From Rubrivivax gelatinosus (GTDB taxonomy: Bacteria > Pseudomonadota > Gammaproteobacteria > Burkholderiales > Burkholderiaceae_C): DNA of 38,711 nt. The notes below the pieces were generated by a model that saw only the letters and a program-made list of their open reading frames with translations, ran no database searches and was not told the origin of the DNA. Below, piece after piece: positions 20,019 through 28,300 of this stretch. Where the stretch lies: positions 1-38,711 of the forward strand of contig NZ_NRRU01000051.1 in assembly GCF_016583785.1 (NCBI RefSeq), given 5' to 3'. How positions within the stretch are numbered: position 1 is the stretch's first letter; each line of letters opens with the position of its first letter. Position numbers and translations under genes: made by a program.

Positions 20019-21083
20019 ATGCCCAACATCCTGTTCTCGACCACGCGCCAGTGGAACCCCGGCGACGAATTCATCCTGATGGGCTGCCTGAACGCGCTGC
20101 GTGCCGCCGGCCTGGACTTCAACCCGGTCATCTTCAACCGCAACCCGCAGATCCGGCGCGCCAAGCGCATCGACCCGGTGGCGCTGCTTCAGCGCGCCTT
20201 CGGCGAGGGCCGGCGCCAGGCCTTCCTCGACAACTCGTTCAAGGACTCGATGTCGCTGGACTGGATCGACCTCGTCGTCTTCGCCGGCTCGCCCGAGTGG
20301 CGCGGGCGCCGGCTGGCGCCGCTGTACGACGCGATCGCACGCGCCGGCACGCCGACGGCCTTTCTCGGCCTGGGCACCGTCAAGCCCTTCCGCTTCGACC
20401 ACGAACACTTCAGCGAGGCCGAGACCACGGTGCTGAAGGCGGCCCGGCTGATCGCCTGCCGCGACCCGCTGACCACCGCCTCGCTGGCGCCGCTGCCGGT
20501 GCGCCAGATGATCTGCCCGGCGCTGCTGGCCGCGCCGCACGAACGCCAGCGCGACAGCGTGCGCCGCATCGCGCTGATCTACGGCCACCCGCTGGCCGCG
20601 CGCCACAACAACGTCGCCGAGGCCACGCACGCCTTCCTCGTCGCGCTCTACCGCAAGCTGATCGAGCGCCTGGGCGCGCAGCACGAGTTCGAGTTCGTCG
20701 CCCATTACGTCGACGAGCTGCCGCTGTTCGAGCGCGACTTCCCCGGCGCGACGATCCGCTACTCCTACGACGCCGCCGACTACGTGCGCATCTACGACCG
20801 CTACGATCTCGTCGTCGGGCACCGCGTGCACGGCGTCGGCCTGTCGGCGTCGCTGGGCGCGCCCGGGCTGTGCGTCGGCCACGACCGGCGCGGCGATACC
20901 GCACGCGGCTTCGGTGCCGAGATGATCGAGGTCGGCGCCGACGTCGACACCGTCGTCGAGCGCGTGCGCGCCGCGATCGACGAAGTCGCCGGCCGCAGCG
21001 CCGCGCTGCTGGAACGCAAGGCGCAGCTGCGCCGCGACTACGTCGAGGCCCTGACCGCCGCCGGGATCACCCGGCTGGGCTGA
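20019..21083 (+). CDS. polysaccharide pyruvyl transferase-family protein
   Basis: 354 aa. The N-terminus NPGDEFILMGCLNAL is a form of the family's N-x-GDE/D start, and VVGHRVHGVGLSASLGAPG is the conserved HxHG-type C-terminal site. The family (CsaB/WcaK type, GT-B-like fold) transfers pyruvate ketals from PEP to glycan sugars, adding negative charge; some members have other roles. ATG 20019 gives the expected N-terminus, while an upstream in-frame start at 19791 would lie inside the GT9 gene. The last 46 nt overlap gmhB on the other strand. Confidence 0.8.
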   Translation: MPNILFSTTRQWNPGDEFILMGCLNALRAAGLDFNPVIFNRNPQIRRAKRIDPVALLQRAFGEGRRQAFLDNSFKDSMSLDWIDLVVFAGSPEWRGRRLAPLYDAIARAGTPTAFLGLGTVKPFRFDHEHFSEAETTVLKAARLIACRDPLTTASLAPLPVRQMICPALLAAPHERQRDSVRRIALIYGHPLAARHNNVAEATHAFLVALYRKLIERLGAQHEFEFVAHYVDELPLFERDFPGATIRYSYDAADYVRIYDRYDLVVGHRVHGVGLSASLGAPGLCVGHDRRGDTARGFGAEMIEVGADVDTVVERVRAAIDEVAGRSAALLERKAQLRRDYVEALTAAGITRLG

Positions 21084-21625
21084 AGCAGCCCGGACTGCAC
21101 CGCCGCGGCGAGCGAAGGCGCCACCGCGTCGGCGATCGCCGCGCCCTCGGCATCGGCGGTTTCGGCGACGAGCACGACACGGCCGACACCGGCGGCGCGT
21201 GCCGCCTGCGCGTCGCTCGCCTTGTCGCCGACCAGCACCGAGTCCGCCAGCGTCAGGCCGAGCTCCGCTGCGGCACGCAGGATCAGCCCCGGTGCCGGCT
21301 TGCGGCAGTCGCAGTCCTGCGCATAGGCCGCGACCGAGCCCTGCGGGTGGTGCGGGCAGTGGTAGACGCCGGCCAGCGGCGCCCCGGCCGCGGCGAGTTC
21401 GGCCTTCATCCGCGCCGTCAGCGCCTGGTAGTCGGCCTCGGTGTAGTAGCCCCGCGCGATGCCGGACTGGTTGGTGACGACCACCAGCAGCCAGCCGGCT
21501 TCTTGCAGGCGGCGCATCGCGTCGACGGCACCGGGCGCGAACTCGAAGTCCTGCCAGCGGCCGACGTAGCCGTGGTCGACGTTGACGACGCCGTCCCGAT
21601 CGAGAAAGACCGCGCGCGCGCTCAC
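21038..21625 (-). CDS. gmhB: D-glycero-beta-D-manno-heptose 1,7-bisphosphate 7-phosphatase
   Basis: 195 aa HAD-family phosphatase. The nucleophile and acid are Asp9 and Asp11 in FLDRDGVVN. The zinc loop has Cys90, His92, Cys105 and Cys107 (CPHHP, then CDCRKP). VGDKASD is HAD motif III-IV. It removes the 7-phosphate in ADP-heptose synthesis. The start is GTG at 21625, overlapping the rfaE2 stop as GTGA. The C-terminal tail runs 46 nt into the opposing pyruvyl-transferase-family gene. Confidence 0.95.
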   Translation of the reverse strand: MSARAVFLDRDGVVNVDHGYVGRWQDFEFAPGAVDAMRRLQEAGWLLVVVTNQSGIARGYYTEADYQALTARMKAELAAAGAPLAGVYHCPHHPQGSVAAYAQDCDCRKPAPGLILRAAAELGLTLADSVLVGDKASDAQAARAAGVGRVVLVAETADAEGAAIADAVAPSLAAAVQSGLLQPSRVIPAAVRAST

Positions 21626-22098
21626 GGAGCGGCGCGGATGCGCTCGACGAGCCGGGTCGTCGAATAACCGTCGACGAAGCTGATGGCCTGCGCCCGGCCA
21701 CCCCAGCTGCGCACCAGGCGCGTCTCTTCGAGCGTCTCGATGTCGTAGTCGCCGCCCTTGACGTAGACGTCCGGGCGCAGTTCGGCCAGCAGCTCGACCG
21801 GCGTGCGTTCGTCGAAAAAGGTCACGAGCGACACCGACTCGAGCGCGGCCAGCACCAGCGCGCGGTCTTCCTCGCGGTTCAGCGGCCGGTCCGGGCCCTT
21901 GCCCAGGCCACGCGCCGAGACGTCGCTGTTGACGCCGACGACGAGCGAGCCGCCGAGCGCACGCGCACGTTCGAGGTAGCTGACGTGGCCGCGGTGCAGC
22001 ACGTCGAAGACGCCGTTGGTGAAGACCCAGGGCCGCGGCAGCGCCGCCAGCCGGGCCGGCGCGTCGGCGCGCGCGCAGAGCTTGTCATTGAAGCTCAA
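21622..22098 (-). CDS. rfaE2: D-glycero-beta-D-manno-heptose 1-phosphate adenylyltransferase
   Basis: 158 aa from TTG at 22098-22096. FTNGVFDVLHRGHVSYL carries the HxGH nucleotidyltransferase motif; VKGGDYD is also conserved. It makes ADP-heptose from heptose-1-phosphate and ATP. An ATG at 22170 is in frame and overlaps the rfaE1 stop, but its extra 24 residues would be translated repeat sequence. The TTG has GGAGGG 7 nt before it and gives a family-like length and start (LSFNDKL), so I prefer it. Here the kinase and adenylyltransferase are separate genes, unlike E. coli HldE. Confidence 0.92.
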   Translation of the reverse strand: MSFNDKLCARADAPARLAALPRPWVFTNGVFDVLHRGHVSYLERARALGGSLVVGVNSDVSARGLGKGPDRPLNREEDRALVLAALESVSLVTFFDERTPVELLAELRPDVYVKGGDYDIETLEETRLVRSWGGRAQAISFVDGYSTTRLVERIRAAP

Positions 22099-22170
22099 TG
22101 CGGCACCCTCCGGCCTGACGGCCGGTCCCGCCAGGCGGGAATGAGCCCCGGACAAGTCCTGAGGGCTCAT
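22099..22170 (-). repeat. 72-bp structured repeat, copy B (carries a Shine-Dalgarno)
   Basis: Inverted counterpart of 18893-18963, lying between the rfaE1 stop and the rfaE2 start. It keeps the same hairpins (TGAGCCCTCA, GGAC-TT-GTCC, CCGGCC-GTC-AGGCCGG) and GGAGGG 7 nt before the TTG start of rfaE2. It also preserves the ATGA at its upstream end, overlapping the stop of the preceding gene. Confidence 0.85.
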
Positions 22171-23120
22171 GCGAACAGCTCCCCGTAGCCGACGCTGGCG
22201 GTGCCGAAACGGCCGACGACGATGCCGCCGGCGCGGTTCGCCCAGGGCATCGCGTCGCGGGCCGGCAGGCCGGCAGCCATCAGCGCGGCCATCGTCGCGA
22301 TCACGGTGTCGCCGGCGCCGGTGACGTCGAAGACCTCGCGCGCGTCGGCGTCGACGTGGTGTTCGCCGTCGTCGCCGAACAGCGTCATGCCCTCTTCCGA
22401 ACGCGTCAGCAGCAGCGCCGCGAGGCCCAGGCGCTGGCGCAGCGCGGCGGCACTTTCGCGCAGCTCCTGCTCGCTGCTCCAGCTGCCGACCACCTGCGCC
22501 AGCTCGGCGCGGTTGGGCGTGATCAGGTTGGCGCCGGCATAACGCGAGTAGTCGCTGCCCTTGGGGTCGACGAGCACCGGTTTGCCGGCGGCGCGTGCCA
22601 TCGCGATCATGCGGCCGACGTGCGCCAGGCCGCCTTTGCCGTAGTCGGAGAACAGCACCGCGTCGTGGCCGGGAAGCTCGCGCTCGAAGTCGTCGAGCAG
22701 CTGCGCCAGCACCTCGTGCGTCGGCTGGCTCTCGAAGTCGATGCGCACCAGCTGCTGCTGGCGGCCGATGACACGCAGCTTGACGATGGTGCGCAGCTGC
22801 GGGTCGGCACCGAGCACGGCGCGCACGTCCTGGGCTTCGAGCAGGGCGCGCAGCCGGCGTGCCGGCTCGTCGTCGCCGACAACGGTCAGCAGCGTCGTGC
22901 CGGTGCCGAGCGCACGCACGTTGAGCGCGACGTTGGCGGCGCCGCCCAGGCGCTCCTCCTCGCGGTTGACACGCACCACCGGCACCGGCGCCTCGGGCGA
23001 GATGCGGTCGACGGCGCCGTGCCAGTAACGGTCGAGCATGACGTCGCCGACGACGAGCACGCGGCGCGCCGCCAAGGCGTCGGCCGCCGGGCGCGGCCAG
23101 GTCGCACGCGCGGCCGTCAC
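22167..23120 (-). CDS. rfaE1: D-glycero-beta-D-manno-heptose-7-phosphate kinase
   Basis: 317 aa ribokinase-family (PfkB) enzyme that phosphorylates heptose-7-phosphate at C1. [12 protein letters not shown] opens the fold, [13 protein letters not shown] is PfkB signature 1, and [11 protein letters not shown] contains the catalytic Asp and anion hole. GTG 23120 overlaps the gmhA stop as GTGA and is a better start than an in-frame codon at 23153, which lies inside gmhA. The gene ends at the ATGA that opens repeat copy B. Confidence 0.94.
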   Translation of the reverse strand: MTAARATWPRPAADALAARRVLVVGDVMLDRYWHGAVDRISPEAPVPVVRVNREEERLGGAANVALNVRALGTGTTLLTVVGDDEPARRLRALLEAQDVRAVLGADPQLRTIVKLRVIGRQQQLVRIDFESQPTHEVLAQLLDDFERELPGHDAVLFSDYGKGGLAHVGRMIAMARAAGKPVLVDPKGSDYSRYAGANLITPNRAELAQVVGSWSSEQELRESAAALRQRLGLAALLLTRSEEGMTLFGDDGEHHVDADAREVFDVTGAGDTVIATMAALMAAGLPARDAMPWANRAGGIVVGRFGTASVGYGELFA

Positions 23121-23686
23121 GCCAGCCCCAGCTGGGTTTCGACCAGGCCGCACAGCGTGTGGCCGATCAGGATGTGCGCTTCCTGGATGCGCGCCGTCGT
23201 CGTGCTCGGCACGACGACGGCCTGGTCGCAGCGCGTGCGCAGCGCGCCGCCGTCGCGGCCCAGCAGGCCGATGGTCGTGATGCCCAGCTCGCGCGCGGCG
23301 TCGACCGCGCGCAGCACGTTGGCCGAGTTGCCGGAGGTCGAGATGCCCAGCAGCACGTCGCCGCTGCGGCCCAGCGCGCGCAGCGGGCGCGAGAACACCT
23401 CGTCGAAGGCGTAGTCGTTGGCGATGCTGGTCAGCGCCGAGGTGTCGGTGGTCAGCGCGATCGCGGCCAGCGGCCGGCGGTCGTGGACGAAGCGGCCGGT
23501 CAGCTCGGCGGCGATGTGCTGGCTGTCGGCGGCCGAGCCGCCGTTGCCGCAGATCAGCAGCTTGCCGCCGGCCTGCAGCGCGCGCGCGATCGCTGCGGCG
23601 GCCGCTTCGACGTCGGCGGAGAGTGCATCGAGCCGGTCGAACAGCGCTCGGTGTTCAGCCAGGTTGTGGGCGAAAAGAGAGGTCAT
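23117..23686 (-). CDS. gmhA: sedoheptulose-7-phosphate isomerase
   Basis: 189 aa SIS-domain enzyme. It makes D-glycero-D-manno-heptose-7-phosphate, the first step to ADP-heptose. [16 protein letters not shown] holds the phosphate loop and the zinc-region His; [10 protein letters not shown] and the C-terminal [15 protein letters not shown] are also typical of the family. The ATG at 23686 fits the normal N-terminus; the longer upstream frame is non-homologous. It is first in the minus-strand run gmhA-rfaE1-rfaE2-gmhB. Confidence 0.96.
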   Translation of the reverse strand: MTSLFAHNLAEHRALFDRLDALSADVEAAAAAIARALQAGGKLLICGNGGSAADSQHIAAELTGRFVHDRRPLAAIALTTDTSALTSIANDYAFDEVFSRPLRALGRSGDVLLGISTSGNSANVLRAVDAARELGITTIGLLGRDGGALRTRCDQAVVVPSTTTARIQEAHILIGHTLCGLVETQLGLA

Positions 23687-23734
23687 CGCAGGGTCTGCAT
23701 CTCGTGCGGCGCGGACGCGCGGCACCGGTTGGGG

Positions 23735-23740
23735 ACTATA
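23735..23740 (-). promoter_or_regulatory. candidate -10 for the gmhA operon
   Basis: TATAGT on the minus strand, about 48 nt before the gmhA ATG. The -35 region is GC-rich and has no clear match, so confidence is low. Confidence 0.4.
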
Positions 23741-23750
23741 GCCGCGAGCC

Positions 23751-23771
23751 CCCCGCACCGAGGGTGCGGGG
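23751..23771 (+). other. hairpin in the divergent gmhA / comEA-like gap
   Basis: CCCCGCACC and GGTGCGGGG pair around a 3-nt loop. A second stem, CCCCGCC with GGCGGGG, lies near 23795-23820. The 238-nt gap 23687-23924 has no gene; its layout resembles the other structured GC-rich intergenic elements here. Confidence 0.4.
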
Positions 23772-23924
23772 ACGCAAGCACTCGCCCGCCACGGTGCCCC
23801 GCCAGGAGGCGCCCGGCGGGGGGATGCCGCAGCCCGGCCAGCGCTCGAAGAATGCGCCCCGTGCATCGCCGGCATGGGGCCGGCGGGCCGCCACGACGGC
23901 ACCCGGTGCCGAGGGAGTGTTCCG

Positions 23925-24239
23925 ATGAAGCGAGTCCTGCGCCCCGTCGCCGCGCTGCTGTTCGCGGCTTTCGCCTTCAACGCCATGGCCGCGGTCGACG
24001 CCAACCAGGCCAGCCAGGCCGAACTGGAGACGGTCAAGGGCATAGGCCCGGGGCTGTCGGCCAAGATCCTGGAAGCGCGCAAGACCGGCGCCTTCAAGAA
24101 CTGGTCCGACATGGTCGAACGTGTTCCCGGCATCGGCGACGGCAACGCCGCACGCTTCTCGCAAGCCGGGCTGACGGTGGCCGGCGCCGCCTACCCGGGT
24201 GGCGAGGCCAAGGCGGCCAAGCCTGCCAAGGCCAAATAA
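23925..24239 (+). CDS. ComEA-like helix-hairpin-helix protein, secreted
   Basis: 104 aa. A signal peptide ([19 protein letters not shown], cleavage near AMA) is followed by a pair of helix-hairpin-helix motifs ([16 protein letters not shown] and [13 protein letters not shown]), then a Lys/Ala-rich tail. ComEA-type proteins bind DNA in the periplasm during natural transformation, but small stand-alone versions are common in this group and their role is not always competence. No other competence gene is nearby. ATG 23925 has a good GAGGGAG before it. An upstream in-frame start at 23874 would hide the signal peptide. Confidence 0.85.
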   Translation: MKRVLRPVAALLFAAFAFNAMAAVDANQASQAELETVKGIGPGLSAKILEARKTGAFKNWSDMVERVPGIGDGNAARFSQAGLTVAGAAYPGGEAKAAKPAKAK

Positions 24240-24285
24240 GCCGCGGCGCGGGCAGCCCGGCAGCACGCCGCCGGCGCCCGCGCCC

Positions 24286-24627
24286 TCAGTCGCGGCGCTC
24301 GTCGCGCCGGTCCTCTCGGCGGTCCTCGCGCCGCTCTTCACGACGGTCTTCACGACGGTCTTCACGGCGATCCTCGCGGCGTTCCTCGCGGACTTCGCCG
24401 ACGACGTCTTCGCGCCTATCCTCACGGCGGTCTTCGCTCCGGTCCTCACGCCGGTCCTCGCGGCGATCTTCGCGTCGGTCCTCGCGGCGCTCGGAGCCGT
24501 CCCGCGCCAGCGTCACCGCGGCGCGGTCCTGGGCGGGTGCGGTGGCCGAGGGTTCGGCCGCCATCGCGGCGCCGGCGGCCAGCACGGCCGACAGCAGCAA
24601 CACGCTCTTGCAGGCAGTTCGGTTCAT
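24286..24627 (-). CDS. small secreted protein with Arg-Arg-Glu-Asp repeats
   Basis: 113 aa. The first 23 or so residues form a standard signal peptide (MNRTACKSVLLLSAVLAAG, cleavage near AMA). After a short spacer (EPSATAPAQDRAAVTLARDG) the rest is almost wholly built of RRED units with variants (SEDR, REER, RDER) and one break, VVGEVREE. The coding DNA is a decayed 12-bp tandem repeat, seen on the plus strand as units like CGGTCTTCACGA. Positive and negative charges nearly balance. The signal peptide and in-frame repeat variation argue for a real gene; the Shine-Dalgarno is weak. I know no function. It lies 111 nt after another small secreted-protein gene on the same strand. Confidence 0.65.
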   Translation of the reverse strand: MNRTACKSVLLLSAVLAAGAAMAAEPSATAPAQDRAAVTLARDGSERREDRREDRREDRREDRSEDRREDRREDVVGEVREERREDRREDRREDRREERREDRREDRRDERRD

Positions 24628-24738
24628 CGTCGTGTCCCGTGGAACTGGAGATGACCAAGCCTAGCCTGCCCTTCGCCCCACACCCATCGGCGCAGGCCGC
24701 GGCCGCGCGTGCGAACTGTCCGACGCCGGTGCCGCGCT

Positions 24739-25221
24739 TCAGTCGCGCGGGCCGTGGCCCGGCGGGCCCTTGGGTCCGTGGCCGTGGCCTTGCGGGCCCC
24801 GATCGCGGTCGTCGTGACGCGGCCCCGGCGGGCCGCCGCGACGGTCGTCGCCGCGCGGGCCACGGTCACCGTCATAGACCGCACGCGCCGGCATCACGTG
24901 ACCGCGGTACCAGCGGTGGTCGACGAAGTACACCGGCACGCCGCAGGCACGGTAGTCGCGGCAGTAGCGGCGCCAGTTGCGGCGGTGCTCCACCGGCACC
25001 CACATGTAGACCGGTTGCGGCGCAACGGCCACCGGCCGCCCGATCAGCACCGGCTGCTGCACGATGAGCTGCGGTTGCGGATAGCGGCCGATGTCCACGC
25101 GTCCGTAGACGCCGGGCTGGCTGATCTCGACCGACACGCCGACGCTGGTGGCATGGGCGGCACCGCCGGCCAGCGCCAGCGCCAGCGCGGCCAGGGTCGC
25201 GGCTGCGATCGTCTTGTTCAT
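24739..25221 (-). CDS. small secreted protein with Gly/Pro/Asp/Arg-rich tail, function unknown
   Basis: 160 aa. ATG 25221 follows GGAG (spacing 5 nt). A signal peptide (MNKTIAAATLAALALALAGG, cleavage near AHA) leads to a region with VGVSVEISQPGVYGRVDIG, a Pro-rich stretch, and a compact block MWVPVEHRRNWRRYCRDYRA with nearby Cys residues and YFVDHRWYRGHV. The last 45 residues are low-complexity (GPRGDDRRGGPPGPRHDD type). The aromatic/basic central block with two cysteines is seen in small exported proteins of betaproteobacteria; I cannot name a domain. The upstream frame to 25305 is not needed. Confidence 0.7.
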   Translation of the reverse strand: MNKTIAAATLAALALALAGGAAHATSVGVSVEISQPGVYGRVDIGRYPQPQLIVQQPVLIGRPVAVAPQPVYMWVPVEHRRNWRRYCRDYRACGVPVYFVDHRWYRGHVMPARAVYDGDRGPRGDDRRGGPPGPRHDDRDRGPQGHGHGPKGPPGHGPRD

Positions 25222-25306
25222 CGAGGCTCCGGAAATAGGCTCATGACAAGACAACGGCGCGACCGGCACTCCGGATGTCAGCGGGACGCCGGCGATACAA
25301 AACATT

Positions 25307-28300
25307 TCATTCGTAGATGATGGACGCGTTGCCGTGTTCGGCGATCGTCTTCCAGCGCGCCAGCGCCTCGTCGCAGGGCCAGAAGCGGGCTTCGTCGCCG
25401 AGGTCGATCTCGCCGACGGCGGTCGGCCGCTTCAGCTTGAGCCGCACGCCCAGCCCCTGGCGCTGTTCACCGTTTTCGGTCTCGACGCGGTGCGCCGGCC
25501 AGAGCTTGAGCACGTCGGCCACCGGCGGCAGCCCGCCGTTGACCTCGACCGACAGGTAGCGGCCGAAACGTGCGCGTGCCGTCGCCAGGTCCCAGATCTG
25601 CTGGGCGTTCAGGCGCAGGCCGCCGGAGAAGCGGTCGGGCTGCAGCTTGCCGACGACGATGACGAGTTCGTCCTCGCGCAGCAGCTCGCGGCTGGCGTCC
25701 AGCAGTTCCTCGTTGGCCACGGCCTCGATCGCCTCGCTGCCGTCGTCGAGCTTGAAGATCGCGACGCGCCCGCGCTGGCCGTTGACGACACGCAGCTCGG
25801 AGACGATGCCGGCGATCGACTGCGGCTCGCGCGAGTCGACGAGTTCGACGATGTCGCGGCGCACGAAACGCCGTACCTCGTCGCGGCAGGCGTCGAACAG
25901 ATGGCCCGACAGGTAGAAGCCGATCGCCACCTTCTCCTGCATCAATCGCTCGCGCACCTGCCAGGATTCGACCGCCACCAGCGCCGGCTCCTGCGTGCTC
26001 GAGCCGTGCGCGTCACCGAAGTCGAACAGCCCGCACTGGTCGGCGTTGGCCGCCTGGGCATCGGCCCATTCGAAGGCCAGGCTGACGCTGGCCAGCGTCG
26101 CGGCGCGGTCCGGGTGCAGCGAATCGAAGGCGCCGGCCTTGATCAGCGCCTCGACGACCCGCTTGTTGACGCGCTGGCGGTCGACACGCGCGCAGAAGTC
26201 GAACAGGCTGCGGAAAGGCCCGCCGCCGTCGCCGTCGCGGCCTTCGCGTGCGGCGCAGATGGCCTCGATCGCCCCGGCGCCGGTGCCCTTGATGGCACCC
26301 AGGCCGTAGCGGATGCGTTTGTCCTCGATCGGCTCGAAACGCAGCGTGCCGCGGTTGACGTCGGGCGGGTCGAAGCTGATGCCGAAGAGCTTGGCGTCGG
26401 CCAGCAACACCTTCAGCTTGTCGGTGTTGTCGGCTTCGATCGTCATGTTGGCCGCGAAGAACTCGGCCGTGCAGTGCACCTTGATCCAGGCGGTGTGATA
26501 AGCCAGCAGCGAGTACGCGGCGGCGTGCGACTTGTTGAAGCCGTAGCCCGCGAACTTCTCCATCAGGTCGAAGACCTCGTCGGCCTTGGCCTCGGGGATG
26601 TTCTTCTTGGCCGCACCCTCGCGGAAGATGACGCGGTGCTCGGCCATCTCCTCAGCCTTCTTCTTGCCCATCGCGCGGCGCAAGAGGTCGGCGCCGCCGA
26701 GCGAATAACCGCCCAGCACCTGCGCCGTCTGCATCACCTGCTCCTGGTAGACCATGACGCCGTAGGTCTCGCCGAGCACGGTTTCGAGCAGCGGGTGCGG
26801 GTACTCGACCTTCTCCTTGCCGTGCTTGCGCGCGACAAAGGTCGGGATCAGGTCCATAGGCCCCGGCCGGTACAGCGCGTTCAGCGCGATCAGGTCTTCC
26901 AGCCGGCTGGGTTTGGCCTCGCGCAGCATGCCCTGCATGCCGCGCGATTCAAACTGGAACACCGCCTCGGTCAGGCCGTCGGAGAAGAGCTTGTAGACGC
27001 GCTGGTCGTCCAGCGGCAGCGTCTCGTAGCTGAAGTCCTTTCGGTTGGGGCGGCGCGCGACGATGTACTGGCGCGCCAGCTCCAGGATGGTCAGCGTCGC
27101 GAGGCCCAGAAAGTCGAACTTCACCAGGCCGATGGCCTCGACGTCGTCCTTGTCGTACTGGCTGACCGCGCTGTCGCTGCCGGGCTGCTGGTACAGCGGG
27201 CAGAAGTCGGTGATCTTGCCCGGCGCGATCAGCACACCGCCGGCGTGCATGCCGATGTTGCGCACCATGCCTTCGACACGCGTGGCCAGCGACAGCAGCT
27301 CGGCCACCTCTTCCTCGGCGGCCTCGCGGCGGTCGATCTCGGGCTCTTCCTGGCGCGCGTAGATGATGCCGGGGTCGGGTTTCTCGGGCACCTTGGCCAG
27401 CGTCACCGTCTTGCCCGGCGGTGCCGGGATCAGCTTGGCGATGCTGTCGACGTGGCCGTAGCCCATGCCCAGCACGCGGCCGACGTCGCGCAGCGCGGCT
27501 TTCGCGGCCATCGTGCCGAAGGTCGCGATCTGGCCGACGGCGTCGCGCCCGTACTTCTCCTTCACGTACCGGATGACGCGGTCGCGGTTGCCCTGGCAGA
27601 AGTCGATGTCGAAGTCAGGCATCGACACCCGTTCCGGGTTCAGGAAACGTTCGAACAGCAGCTTGTACTGCAGCGGGTCCAGGTCGGTGATGAACAGCGC
27701 GTAGGCGACCAGCGAGCCCGCGCCCGAACCCCGCCCCGGGCCGACCGGGCAGCCGTTCTCCTTGGCCCAGACGATGAAGTCCGAGACGATCAGGAAGTAG
27801 CCCGGGAAGCCCATCTTCAGGATGGTGGCGAGCTCGAACTCCAGGCGCTCGACGTACTCGGGGCGGCGCTTGTCGCGCTCCTCCTGCTTCGGGAACAGCG
27901 CCGCCAGGCGCTTTTCCAGGCCTTCATGCGAGGCCTTGCGGAAATAAGCCTCGATCGGCGAGCCGTCGGGTGTCGGGAAGTCGGGCAGGCGCGGCTTGCC
28001 CAGCACCAGCGTCAGGTTGCAGCGGCGCGCGATCTCGACGGTGTTCGCGAGTGCGCTCGGCACGTCGGCGAACAAGGCCTGCATCTGGGCCGCGGTCTTG
28101 AAGTGCTGCTCGCGCGTGAACCGTTTGATGCGTTTCGGATTCGCCAGCGTCTCGCCTTCGGCGATGCAGACACGCGCCTCGTGGGCCTCGAAGTCGTCGG
28201 GCTCCTGGAACTGGATCGGGTGCGTCGCGACCACCGGCAGGCCCAGGCGTGCGGCCAGCGGCACCGCGGCGCGCACCTGGGCTTCGTTCGTCGGCAGGCC

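Noticed and set aside
22099..22170. N-terminal extension of rfaE2 from ATG 22170
   Set aside because: The extra 24 residues would be translated repeat sequence; the TTG at 22098 has a well-placed GGAGGG and gives a normal length. The ATG overlap with the rfaE1 stop keeps it as a minor alternative.
24300..24500. Tandem 12-bp repeats as a possible CRISPR array
   Set aside because: Units are directly adjacent with no unique spacers, and they translate in frame as RRED repeats behind a signal peptide.
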